Assembly: GCA_935421135.1 (NCBI GenBank)
Contig: OW285193.1
Span: 9,728,496-9,792,495 of the forward strand
Direction: 5' to 3'
DNA: 64,000 nt
Source: Bugulina stolonifera
Lineage: Eukaryota; Bryozoa; Gymnolaemata; Cheilostomatida; Bugulidae
Of this stretch, positions 11,119 through 22,674 are shown piece by piece. Under the pieces are notes generated by a model. That model was not told the origin of the DNA and searched no databases. It saw only the letters and a list, made by a program, of their open reading frames with translations. A program made the translations under genes and the position numbers. How positions within the stretch are numbered: position 1 is the first letter of the stretch; the number at the start of each line of letters is the position of its first letter.

Positions 11119-14100
11119 ATGGTAATTGTAGATCCAGGTCCAGACATCAGATTGGCGGAAAAGTCAATGCCACCAAATAGTCAAAGAACTGCTAGTTCCT
11201 CCACAGAGGGATCATCCCACCAATCAGCCCAGCGACCGTCCTCTAGTGATTTTGATAATGATGAACCACAATGGAAGTCACCTACAAATAAAACTCGCTT
11301 GACAAGAACATTGTTTAGTAGCAGTAGCTCCTCAGATATCTGGGAAACTACCTCAGTAAATGTGCTGGGTAAGACTCTATTTCCATTGCTACGTACATGT
11401 AATACTTGTATATAAAACTGTATATTTAGTAACAAGTAGTGATAGTAATTTGGAAACCCTGTGCATGTAGGCTTGCATCTTGCAGAAAAACAAAAATTAT
11501 TCATTAGTGTGATGCACTTTGAACTTGAAGATTTTTATATTTCACTGCCTGGTGTCATAATTGTATTTGTTGCTAGATGAGGTTGAGAGCGTATATTTAG
11601 AAGGTGACTCATCATCACCAGGCTGGGAGAGTTCTGTAAGCCCCGCCTACCATTATGAATTGGAACCAGAGTCGTTCCTTCCGCTTTCTCCAGGGGCAGA
11701 AATAGACTTACCTGAGAAAATACCTGAAAATATTATGCTAAACAGACAAGGATCTATTTACTGGCAATCCTCAAATGACTTTTTTCATGGTAAGCGCATA
11801 CATGTCTACCTACACCAGTGCTATGTATTGGTTAAAAAGTATAAAGTTTTTGGTAGATATGCAATGAACGAAATATCACTTGATTATTAGCTACATGTAT
11901 GTTTCAGATGCTATAGATCTACATGTAGTTGTGCCCTTCTACTTGAGCTTTGAGATTGAGATTATAAATAGAGGACTGTCAAAGTGCACACGCAACTATT
12001 GACGTGTACATTTTTATGTATTTCGAAGCTCGTAATGTACCCAACCACTGAAGTTAGTAGACACTTGATTGCTCTTGTTAAATGTATAGTAATTAGTAGA
12101 GTTGGGTCCAAGTCGACTTGCAAGTCAACAAGTCAAATCATTTCTAAAATTTTGGAGGCAAGCCAAGTCCAAGCCAAGTCAGTGCTGCCTCAAGTCAAGT
12201 GAAGTCAGCCGTCATGTAAGTCACAAGTCAAGTCAAGTTGAAGTGAACTTGTCTACTTCAAGTAGAAATGCAAGTCAAGTGGGAGACAACTTCCAAAGTT
12301 TTACAATTTCCAAAACATCACTTTTTCTTTTAGTAGACATTCCAATGCATGAAAAACATGCAAAGATGTAGCTTGGCACGTATGTTGTTATACAATTATG
12401 GCAACTAGCCTATATGTGTAGTAATATTGACACTAGGTTGAGACTGTACAAAATTTTTATCCTCCATATTTACTTGGTTTCTGCCAAGTCAGAGTCACAA
12501 GTCATTCATGTATCCAAGTCAAGTCAGATCAAGTAACATAGATGTGCAAGTCAAAGTCAAGTCAAGTCAACATGTTGGCAAGTCCAAGTAAAGTTGACTT
12601 GTGACTTGACTTGGCTAGTCAAGACAAATCTATGACTAGGACTCTGCTCTGGTAATTAGCGTTGGCAGCTGGAGAACTTTGGTACAGTGGATTCCCCACA
12701 CTTTGCTGTAAATATATAGCATTACTAAAGCATGCTCCTAGGCATAATTATCTCTGAGCTGCACTGATGAAGTGTCAAACACCGCACACTGTTTGCAGAT
12801 TGAGCCTATACATGTATATATGAGTGTCATTTCACTAACAATTAAACCTTAATATATACAATGTACAATGTAAAACTTAGTCACAATAATCGTTTTGTAT
12901 TACAATGTATTTTAGGAGAGCCCTTACCAAAGTCACGTAAACGAATACCGGGGAATCCATCCCAACAACGAGAACCTGGTGACCTGGAATCTCAATCACC
13001 ACATTCTGGTGGTGCCTATCATCACAAAATACCAGAAGCCAGAAGAATAATTGCAAAACCAAAGAGAACTCTCTCGTCAAGTGGCTATCCTGCTACCTAC
13101 AATCAGCCTGAACGGACTGCAGGTAATTATAGCCTGCTATTGTGATATATTAATCAGGTTTTTACTTTTCACATACATGTACATGTATAGAACAAAACAG
13201 AGACCAATCATTGCCTTCAGCCAATTCAGTCAACCAGATGGGAAAGATTAGCCATTTCAAGAGCAGCTATACTAACCAATAGTCAGCTATAATTGGGCAG
13301 ACTATTGTTTGAATCTCATGAATACAGCAGTGAGTAGATACACAAAGTCAGCATTGGCAATAGCCCCCGAAGTGAAACACTAACCTGGGATGAGCTAATG
13401 TTACAGAAGCATAATCAAATCATTGGCAACTCAGATAAACTCCATGTAGTTTATAATATTGTATAAAATAAATTATGGGAAACTTCAATTTATTCTGTGC
13501 CCAGTGTCCACGTTTGAATGTTAGTCACAGGAAATATTAGAGGTGACCATGGGTACAACACCCAGCTAAGCCAGGAGCATACACCACAATTACCTATAGT
13601 AATAAATCAATATAAAATGCAATAATATAGTACATTATAATTCACTATTAATACTACACTGCTACTAACACAGGTAATGTTTTTGCTACATTTACATGTA
13701 GGTAGACAGCAAGAACAAAAATTTTGTAGGTCAATACACAAATTACTTTGCGTATATTTTTAGTCAAAGTTCGTCTTCTGAACAAAAGTAGAAGCAGATC
13801 TTCAAGCACTTCAAAGCTGCCACATCCATCTGCACATGGGCTATACATGTATACTACCTTACTTGATATAACTAACCAATTGACTGCATCAGCACCAGCC
13901 AATGAAAAACCATTGTCTTCTATCGACTCTGCTAGAAGTAACGTGTCGGATCCAAATGTAGCTCTGCAGAAATATTCACAAAAAGTTAACCTGCGAACTG
14001 GAGCGTTACACAAGGCTGAATCTTTGTTGACACAAACTAATATCGATTCGGCTTTCAAGATGCCTTCAAGAATAATGATCTTAACACCAGTTGGAGAGAA

Positions 14101-14905
14101 CAAAGCAGAGGGTGTTAGCCAGTTTAGATGTACAAAAGGCTGTGAGGAGCTGAAATTTGAAACATGGAAGGGAATGTATGAACATTATCTTCACAAACAC
14201 AACCAATGCAGTTACTGCTATGAAATATCATGTGATGGTCAAGTACATCAACAAAAGATTGGAGAATACTCCTGCAGATACTGTACTGAGACATTTAGAC
14301 ATGCAGGTACCTTAACTCAGCATCTTTGGTTCCACCCACATAGCAAACCGTACTATTGCCATTTCTGCCACAAACATTCGACCATACCTGAGTGGGCGCA
14401 CAAGGAGGCGTGCCTTTATGCGTATGTATCAAACATGCTTAGAACTACTTTTCAATGTAAAGAGTGTCCTATGAAGGTCGTGGGTTTCGATCGCCATTAT
14501 AAGCATTGTATTCAAAAACACAAACAGTATCTCTGTAGATGCTGTGTAGGCACTCGGCCATTTCCAACATTAACAGACTTGCAGAGTCACATAGATACCG
14601 CCCACTTCCAATGCAAATACTGCCTTTACCAAATATTTCATTTTGCCAGGGACCTAAATAGGCATGTTCAAAAAGACCACATGGGTCCCCCATTCGAGTG
14701 CTCAACCTGCGAAAAGAGTTTTCAAACTTTAGCGGAACTTGAAACTCACGTAGCAAGCCAATCAGAAGTCTTTGAACCATTTGTTATTCACTGTCGTTTG
14801 TGTAAAACTACATATACTGAGTCGCGTATCTTTCTTGTCCACAGAAAAACTGTACCCCATCAACGGAAGATTGCTGCCATTGCACAGAAGAACTGCTTAC
14901 TTTAA
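11119..14905 (+). CDS. C2H2 zinc-finger protein, four exons, 603 aa
   Basis: Exons 11119-11368, 11577-11789, 12916-13122 and 13764-14905 (TAA), all GT-AG and all joined in phase 1. An in-frame TGA at 11113 supports the ATG at 11119. The first three exons encode a Ser/Pro-rich, disordered, partly acidic region. The last exon carries about eight zinc-binding units. Some are canonical (CRYCTETFRHAGTLTQHLWFH; CKYCLYQIFHFARDLNRHVQ followed by KDH). Others are irregular, such as the CHFC unit whose fourth ligand may be Cys and the CSTC unit that lacks an evident second His. It probably acts in the nucleus as a DNA- or RNA-binding regulator, but the linkers are not the TGEKP type and I recognise no orthologue. 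A poly(A) signal AATAAA is at 15452. Confidence in coding is high; the role is open. Confidence 0.85.
12100..12640. mobile_element. AAGTC-rich degenerate element inside a zinc-finger gene intron
   Basis: CAAGTCAAGTC and its relatives fill 12100-12300 and 12480-12640, with the opposite orientation (GACTTGTGACTTGACTTGG) at the right end. The two ends are therefore partly inverted. The middle (12300-12480) is plain AT-rich sequence. It looks like a non-autonomous repeat element built from degenerate pentamers; no coding capacity is seen. Confidence 0.6.
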
Positions 14906-16022
14906 ACTAATTTTAGTAAAATATGCTATGTTTTGATAATATAGTAAAATTAAGATAGGAATACATGTAACTATATGCCTTGTTAGCTATTTTACAATTT
15001 TTCTGCTCTAATTTTTATAGACAATGCTGGAGAAATCCTTGCTCACTGCACAGTAGTAGTGTATTACTTTAGTTTGAATACTTTAACCTTATTTTTAGTT
15101 TACCTTCTACTTCTTACAAGTGTGTATGACTCTTTATGCTTGTGTTCCTAGACAATGTAAAAATTAATAGCACAAGAGTAATCTTCTCTTGTAAAATTAC
15201 GAGTCTTTTCACGATGAAATTTTGAAAGTAAACTATTCTGATACTATTTTACCATTTTTTTATGTACATGTAAATAGCAATTTTGGTCATTGAAATATAC
15301 TAGTACATGCAATGTATCACCCACACCATGGATATGCAGCACTAGCACTAGCACTACTGTAGAAAATATTCAATTATTTCTGACCTCTCACTTCCTATGT
15401 CAAGATATCACTGTACTTAGTCATGTCATGAAATTAATAAGATAATTTGTGAATAAAATAATATAATACGTCTAGACAAGCTGTAACTTTCAAGATACTG
15501 TATATACATGTACATGTAGTTATAACCTAAATGATGTTGTACTGGGTAATGGCCTAATAGAAAAGATTAACTACAATACTGACAGCACTGCTTAGAAGTT
15601 GCCTTCCATTGCACTTTTGATGCAAGGGAGAATAATTCCCAAATTAGCTGCATCATTCCACGCTCTGAAATCATCAGACAAGTGAACAATAATTGAGAGA
15701 GACTAGCAAGTACTATAAGTATACTCATGTCACACCTGGCAGAAATTTTGAAGTTTTTAGCTGTTTCTATAGAATGTACATACAGAAATGTAAAAATGAC
15801 AGGACAACCTTATGCACCTGCATTTTACATATTGTATAATATTCCAGCTAGCAAAGGCCAGGCTTCCAAGTATTACAATAATAGTGTTTCTCCACAACAA
15901 GATATGGTTTAAATAGGAAATGAGGAAGACCATTAATCAAGGTATACAAACAGGAGAGAATAATCCCTCTGAGTGCTCTTCGATAGCAAACTTGATAATA
16001 CTTTGAATTATTCACTGTTTGG
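14906..16022. other. Gene-free stretch after the zinc-finger gene
   Basis: 3' flank of the zinc-finger gene, including AATAAA at 15452 and a second copy of the 8.5-kb dispersed repeat at 15594-15660. The 61-codon frame at 15727-15912 shows no domain and I do not call it. Confidence 0.6.
15594..15660. repeat. Dispersed repeat, copy 2
   Basis: Matches 8515-8590 (TTGCACTTTTGATGCAAGG and CCCAAATTAGCTGCATCATT). Confidence 0.7.
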
Positions 16023-17106
16023 TACCGTGGCCGATTTCTGCCACACAGTGTAAAACTAAATTGCGATTTACATGATACTGAATCCTAAAATAAATGAAAT
16101 AAAAATTAAATTCACCTGAAATAAAATAAATCATGTGAAACTAAACTGAAAGTTAAATAAAATATGAAGTTCATATGAAACTGAAAGTGAACTCACATGA
16201 AACGAAAACGAAAAACGCCTGAAACCAAAATGCCAAATCACATGAAACAAATTTATGGGGGCGTTACTTATTGTGGCAAAACGAAACTACACCTCCACCT
16301 TGGCGTAGAGATACACTTGCGTCTTTGAGATTATTGGGTATCATTAATAATTTGATATAGCAAATGTCATCAATTTAGTCCATTGATTTTTATATTTTCA
16401 CATTATTATTGAAATACTCAAAATAAAGGAATTAGCACCAAATGAACAAATAATGTAGCAGTTAGTAATACTCTTGCAGTACTAATAAGATCAAGACTTG
16501 AGAGTATGAATGAATGAATGAATGAATATTTTGTAATAGTTTTAATGTAATATTAATAGTGATTTTGTAATTTTGCAGCAAAATTTATCATTAAACCACA
16601 AAAACTTTAAACAAGTTGTAAATATTTTTGATAAAATGTTATTATTTTTTTCGAGACTATCAAAATGTAATACTTATTTTTTATTAAAAATACTGTAAAT
16701 ACTCTCATAAAAGCGTGTTGTTACTAATATTCGCCTTCCTACAAGTAAGTTGATGAAATACATATTATACTTTTATTATTTGCATCTAAAGTAAACACCA
16801 AAATGCAAATAAAAATACCAAAATAATGGACTATTTCCTGTCACACCACTCATGTACTAAATGCAGTTTCGTTTTGTTGTTATGAGTAACACCCCCAATT
16901 TTCATTTCAGGTGAATTGCAATTTGGTTTCATGTGAGTTCACTTTCAGTTTCATATGAACTGCAAATTTTATTTAAATATCAGTTTGGTTTCACATGACT
17001 TATTTTATTTCAGGTAAATTTAATTTTTATTTCATTCATTTTAGGATTCAGTATCATGTAAATTGCAATTTAGTTTCACATTGTGTGGCAGAAATCGGCC
17101 ACGGTA
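16023..17106. mobile_element. Fold-back element with about 240-bp terminal inverted repeats
   Basis: The left end TACCGTGGCCGATTTCTGCC is the exact reverse complement of the right end. Inverted similarity continues with small gaps to about 16270 on the left and about 16860 on the right, including TTTCATATGAA-type blocks. GTTTGG flanks both ends (16017-16022 and 17107-17112), which looks like a target-site duplication. No transposase frame is present, so it is non-autonomous. The arms are themselves built from degenerate CATGAAAC / AAATAAAAT motifs, and a (TGAA)n run lies at 16506-16527. Confidence 0.85.
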
Positions 17107-17112
17107 GTTTGG

Positions 17113-18700
17113 TCTATTTCCATGAGAAAGGTTGGCTGTTCATGCCCGTTTTATCTCTAAATTTTATAATAAAGTATAATTTATCACCAAGTTAAACAGA
17201 TTAGCACGGTGAGTTCATAGGTATGAATAGTGAATTTTGTTGACCAAGAAAGGATAACTCCACAAAACAAAATTATATAAATACATGCAAATTATGTGAT
17301 ATGTGAATGTACTCTACTGTTTCTTGATATATTATGCTGCTTTATATTCTTTTCACGAAATTTCTGGCATTAGGAAATTTTACTAGTTTGAAACATTACA
17401 TCAAGATTGTTATTATCATGTGATTGACTCATAACAGTGGTAAAATTTCTAATGTTATGTTCATTTCATTACAAATCACAATTAGGAGTAAAAATTGTAC
17501 ATGACAAAAAGTCTGTTTTAAAAACATCCCTATGAAGCAGATAACAGCAGTCTTGAATCTTGCACCTGGTGATAGTTTACTGCAACATAAATTATTCCTT
17601 TGTCAAATTTTAATTAAAATCTATTTAATCGTGACTATATCCAATGCAGTGCAACATATTATTATATGTATGTGCTCTACAAATGGCTACAACCTTGCTG
17701 TATCTTACACTGTAACAAAGAAATCTAATAGACTATATAGAGTAGTTATAAAAATCCTAAAAGACACATTTTATTTATTTATTGTGAAGAATAGAGGAAT
17801 AGAGGAATAGAATAGAGGCTACATAAGAGTACATGCAATAATGTACTCTTACAATCATGTAGATTCATATCTGTTGTGTAGCAACCCTTGCCAATGGAAA
17901 GCTTTTATTCGTTTAAACTGGTTCCCCTGTTTTACGATTTGGCCTGCAGATGCATACTGGTTGGAATAGAATGGTGACTGCTAGAGTTATGCTAGTACTC
18001 TAACCATTGTTATGCCTTTAGCAAGCCTTGTACGTCAGACTACTATGTGCATGCCAATCATTTAATACAAATAATTAATGATGCACATGCATTTAGCAGT
18101 ACTGCAGCCGAAATTTGTTAATTATGCATTATTTTATTAGGCACTAGTCATATAACATAGTTCTTACTGCTTGCTTAGAAACAGAAAGTCACAATAAAGA
18201 TCTACCCTTTCATAAACATAATGAAATTACAAACTTTTCTCAAGTCTATCATTTAATAATAGTTCCCAGTCACTAACATTACAAGATATAATATGTTTCT
18301 CCAACAAACTGACAGCGAGATGTATGCAGTAAGCAACTCGCAAGAATTACTGCATGTAAATTATATCTGTGTACAAGTTATTATTATTCAGGGTATGATG
18401 AATTAATTTTGCACATTATATGTATAGTGTAAAATAATAATATTTCAGACTTAATAAATCTGTCATAGATTTTGTTGCACTAGAAAGTAGACACCATAAT
18501 TATGTGCGAAACTTTGCCCAACTTTCACTTTGGTAGTTTTCAAAATGGTATCTACAAACAGGTTTAGATTATCATATTTACAACAATAGCTGTATTATGC
18601 ACATTTGTTTGTATTATGTAAGTCTTTTCTCAAAATTTTACTCTTTAGTACGCTTGGTCTACCAATGATATTGATTATTTTAAGCATGTTATGTAACAAT
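17113..18700. other. Gene-free AT-rich stretch
   Basis: Short open frames only, with no splice pairs or domains I can support. Confidence 0.5.
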
Positions 18701-18715
18701 ATTGACCCTCAAGCA

Positions 18716-18988
18716 TAACACGTCACTACTTTCACCGTTAGCAACAAGATTATAAGCCTTAGTGCTCCAATAGGTGACAGAATCTTAGTTTCCTACATTT
18801 TCAGTATATTGTATAGAATACGTCCTGAAGCTTTCTGCGGTCTGAAGGCTAAAATCGATTCTAATGCAGGTAAACATCATAACACTCGAACGGTGCCATA
18901 TCTGATGGTTCTAGAAAAAAATCTTAGCTGACTCTGTCGAAATAGAAGAATTCACTAAAACGCTGAGATCTTTTCCAGAAGTATACTA
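18716..18988 (+). other. Possible 3' exons of an unknown gene
   Basis: An open frame ending at the donor 18869/18870 reads PIGDRILVSYIFSILYRIRP and then EAFCGLKAKIDSNA. It can join in phase 1, across a 59-bp intron, to an exon at 18929-18988 reading ADSVEIEEFTKTLRSFPEVY and a stop. There is no upstream start and no recognised domain. Chance is a real alternative at this length. Confidence 0.3.
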
Positions 18989-19187
18989 GAGGTTAGTATT
19001 TTGTATAAATAATTTGATTTTGACTTAAATAGTCAGATTCGCAGGCAGATATTGTAACCAGTTTAGAGTTTTTTTTAAGATGTCTGTGCTTGTGAACCTT
19101 TTCACTAACCCACTGCTTTGCCATAGACTAAGAAGTTCCAGATGAGATTCAATAGTCTATTAAGTGATAGTTTTTCTTTTATAGCAG

Positions 19188-20368
19188 GATCAGCTCTGGT
19201 GAAACCATGCTGTCAGATTAAAGTACCAAAGCTACCAGAGTTCGAGTGGTCGAAGGAAACTACAAAAGTATTCAAGATGCTTCCTCTTTTCTCCAAGAAA
19301 TCTGTAAGTACAGCACACTATCTCAGCTGGTTAAACTTAGTTACATCTGTCATAGTTTGGTTAAGGAATTATTTTTATCCAGACACAACAACAGATTTTA
19401 TACAGAAATTGGACTTCATAACATGAATTAAATTTTTCAAATAGGCATCTGTTTGTCTGTTTAAATGTGAGGTCAACATTGTTCCGTTTACTAGATAGTA
19501 CAATAAAGTGAACAATACCTTCATATTCTTGAGTCTTTTCTTTGAATAAAATTTTTCGGGTGTAGGCCTAATGGATGCAACTTACATCAGATCACGGCAC
19601 ATTCTCCTATGTGCGCTGTATTTTTAAATGAAGTTTTGATGTTCAGGAGCAACATGGAAACAATTTGTTGTTTTTGATATAACTGTTTTTGATATAAATC
19701 TTTCAAAGAAGATTTTGAACCTAAAGATGAAGTGCTTTTGGAGTGGCAATTTCTTCAAAGTGAAGAGAATAATATATGATAACTTGACTTGGCTTACAAC
19801 AGGCTTTTGAAACAAAGCTTCTACGCTGTCGAAAATTATTCACCTTTAAAAACAAATCATCTTGCAGATAGTTTGACTGCAATTGCTTCCGTCTGCTATT
19901 GTTGTATAGTTTTATAACAAACACATAGAGGTGATTAATGTCTCATATTAGACAGCGACATATGCTGTAGACATTCATTGAATATTATGATATCTTGCTT
20001 ATATTATGTGTAGACGTGTAACATATAAAAAATGATATGGTCAAGCACCTTAAATCCCTTTATTTAGCAGTGTGACTACTAGAAGAATGTTTAGTGAGCA
20101 GTTGGTCCAGTAAACATGTACTGCTTACCTGGGAAGCTTGATCTGACAAACTGACTATTTGTACTGTTGAACCAAACCCTTGACTGCTTGTAGATAAACT
20201 ATACCCTTTAACTAAAAATATTACAAATCATTTATATTTGCATTTCTAGGAGTAAAATCAAAACGATCCTATCAAGATTGCTGTCAGCTACACTGTATTC
20301 TATCTCCTTTCCTGCCACCTTCTGGCTCCTACCAACAGAACATATACGTTTATTCTACACCAGATCCT
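19188..20368 (+). other. Two isolated exon-like segments
   Basis: 19188-19303 (acceptor tagcag, donor TCT/gtaagt) reads PKLPEFEWSKETTKVFKMLP. 20250-20368 (acceptor tttctag, donor CCT/gtaagt) reads VKSKRSYQDCCQLHCILSPF. Both have textbook splice signals, but their phases do not join directly. No family is recognised. Confidence 0.3.
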
Positions 20369-20392
20369 GTAAGTATAGGCTACTATGTGGGC

Positions 20393-20440
20393 ATACATGT
20401 ACATGTACATGTGCACATGTATGTACATGTACATGTGCCG
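20393..20440. repeat. ACATGT palindromic microsatellite
   Basis: Runs of ACATGT and TGTACATGTACATGTGC form a self-complementary tract directly after the exon-like segment ending at 20368. Shorter versions recur throughout the window. Confidence 0.8.
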
Positions 20441-20791
20441 TAGATGAGGCAGAGTTGATAATTTTAACGATGGAACTACAGTCATCTAGATGTATTGTGT
20501 CATTTGATGATATAGTGCAATGTAGGTCATGTTGGTGTAATGTAGAAAATAGAGTATTAGTAGCTTAGTATTAGAAGTTATTTCATAAAAATAATACTTT
20601 CATGGCATTCTGTGAGTTTACTGTTCAAATTAATTCTGTTTCTAGAGGAATTGGAGCAGTAATAACTTGGAGATTCTGCTGATGAAATGGCCGCCATATT
20701 ACTACACTCTCTCTAGACTAATAGTATATTTATAAACATGTAAGTAGTTTTAATTATATATCAAGCAGTTACAAGCGAAAATTTTCACATT

Positions 20792-22665
20792 CTAGATTTT
20801 AGAGGATTCAACGCACACCTTTAGGCAGCTATTAGGAATAAATGTGTATTTTAGTAAAATCTATGAAACTACATGTATCTCTGCCACGAATCCACCATTG
20901 CAGGAATTCTAAAGTGAATTTACAGCTCAGCAGAGTAAATCACACCACCAGTATCCAAATCAATAAAATCCATTAGTTTCTATTCAGTGAACATAATTAT
21001 TTCATGCACTTGTAAGATGATTATATATTGTGAAGCAGTAGATGAAAACCTACTTGACCAGGTGGCATGTTACAGTTGGACAGGTTCAATACAAGCTGAC
21101 AGTTAATTGGCTGCCATTACCAACTGTCACAAAGTGTATTAAATAAGTATTATATAATTTCAGTTGAGTGCTTTTGCACCTGCAGGTTTCTATTCTATAA
21201 GATATTAGTCCAACATTATGTTATTATGAAGATAGTACACTTGTAGATCGATGATGAAGTTCCTTCTTCTAGCCTGTGTTCCAGTTAAAGCTTATACAGT
21301 AATGGATGGTAAGTATTCCATATTTTCTCTCAACTTTTAAAAATATGAAGACGCAATCATGTAGATATTACATAATATTTAGGTTGTTGTTAAATGTAGT
21401 TTTAATCAAATTCATGGGAGTAATTTAAGGATTCGCTACTCCAAACTAAACATAGTGTAGCTTTCTCTTGTTTTCTCTTATTTCACAATAAATCAAATGC
21501 TTGTTGAATATGAAAAGATTTAGATATTATATCAGTAATTGTATTACAGTTATTGCACAGTTATGTAATGCAATTTAATAATTTTACCTATATATGTTTC
21601 AGGGCGGAAATGAACCGAAGACTGTATTCACCCTGGTGATACTGCATTGCGCTGGTGTCCATGGCCAATATTTATATTGGTCTTTTTTCTCTACTTGCAC
21701 AATAGAAGGTAGGCCAGTTGCATACATTGCATTGATATATATTATGTCAACCATAATCTACTTCTGGTATAGGTCAGAAAATACTATACATGTTTAGGTC
21801 TTGGTGATTTTAAGATTATTTCAATTGTAATCTGGAAGATTGAAGCCTGTACAGCAGTAGCATTGAGATAGGCTAGGATCTGTTCTCTACTTCAAAAGGC
21901 AAATTGTAGAGAGGTATTAGTAAGGGTGTATGGTTTTGTGTCATAGATAAGATTCAAGCTAGGTTACTCTTAATGTTGGTGATAGTGTTAATCTTGTTTA
22001 TTAACCTGTACATGCAGTGCAATGCACTGACGTCACAAGATATGGTTGCTGCTGTACAGACAGAAGTAGAGCATTATATTTACTAAGAACATGTCTAGGA
22101 CTACATAGGTTCCAGATAGAATACAGACCCACATTTGGTCGTACTATCCTTGTCACAATATCAGCAGCTTAACTGAAGCCCCCTTAGAGTTCTGTCAGAA
22201 ATATGCAATGGGAGAAATCTTACTATCTATTATTGTTCACTTGCTGTCATACAGATACAAGGAGTGATGAGTGTCAATGGTCTGCAAACAGAATCCAGGG
22301 TTATGAGATGTATGGACTTCACCAACTGCATTTGAGAAATTAGTGAACCAAGAGAGAAGTTTATGAGGCAAAGGTGGGCTAAGTCATGAACAGAAACAAA
22401 GAATGTAAGTCTGTGTATAAGTGTTTTCTGTCATGGTATGATTTATATTCCAGAGCATATGTAGCCTACTTAAAAATTTTAACCGATTTCTACAAGCTCT
22501 GTAAATCACCAACAACAAAATTGCATTGCACTAACGCTAAGCGTGATATGACAATAGCTGTTGGCAGCATAATATCTGAGACCTGAGACATTATGCCTGA
22601 GTACAAACTGCTGATCTCACTTCCACAGCTATAATGTTCATGATGTGCCGGTGACAAATTGAACA
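20792..22665. repeat. Tandem segmental duplication, unit A
   Basis: Begins with AGAGGATTCAACGCACACCT and matches unit B (22675-25110) over the first 530 bp with about one difference per 8-10 bases, then in patches. Conserved patches include a short coding-like start (21250-21310, beginning MMKFLLLACVPVKAYTVMD before GTAAGT) and an acceptor-donor segment at 22255-22404. In unit A that segment is not open in the phase used by unit B. Confidence 0.8.
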
Positions 22666-22674
22666 TACTAGACC

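Noticed and set aside
11984..12371. Two plus-strand frames over the AAGTC repeat
   Set aside because: They translate repeat DNA into Lys/Ser/Gln low complexity and are explained by the element.
13654..14103. 149-codon minus-strand frame
   Set aside because: It overlaps the zinc-finger exon in the opposite strand and has no domain or splice support.
16500..16530. (TGAA)n run as a CRISPR-like or regulatory repeat
   Set aside because: A simple microsatellite inside a fold-back element, with no spacers.
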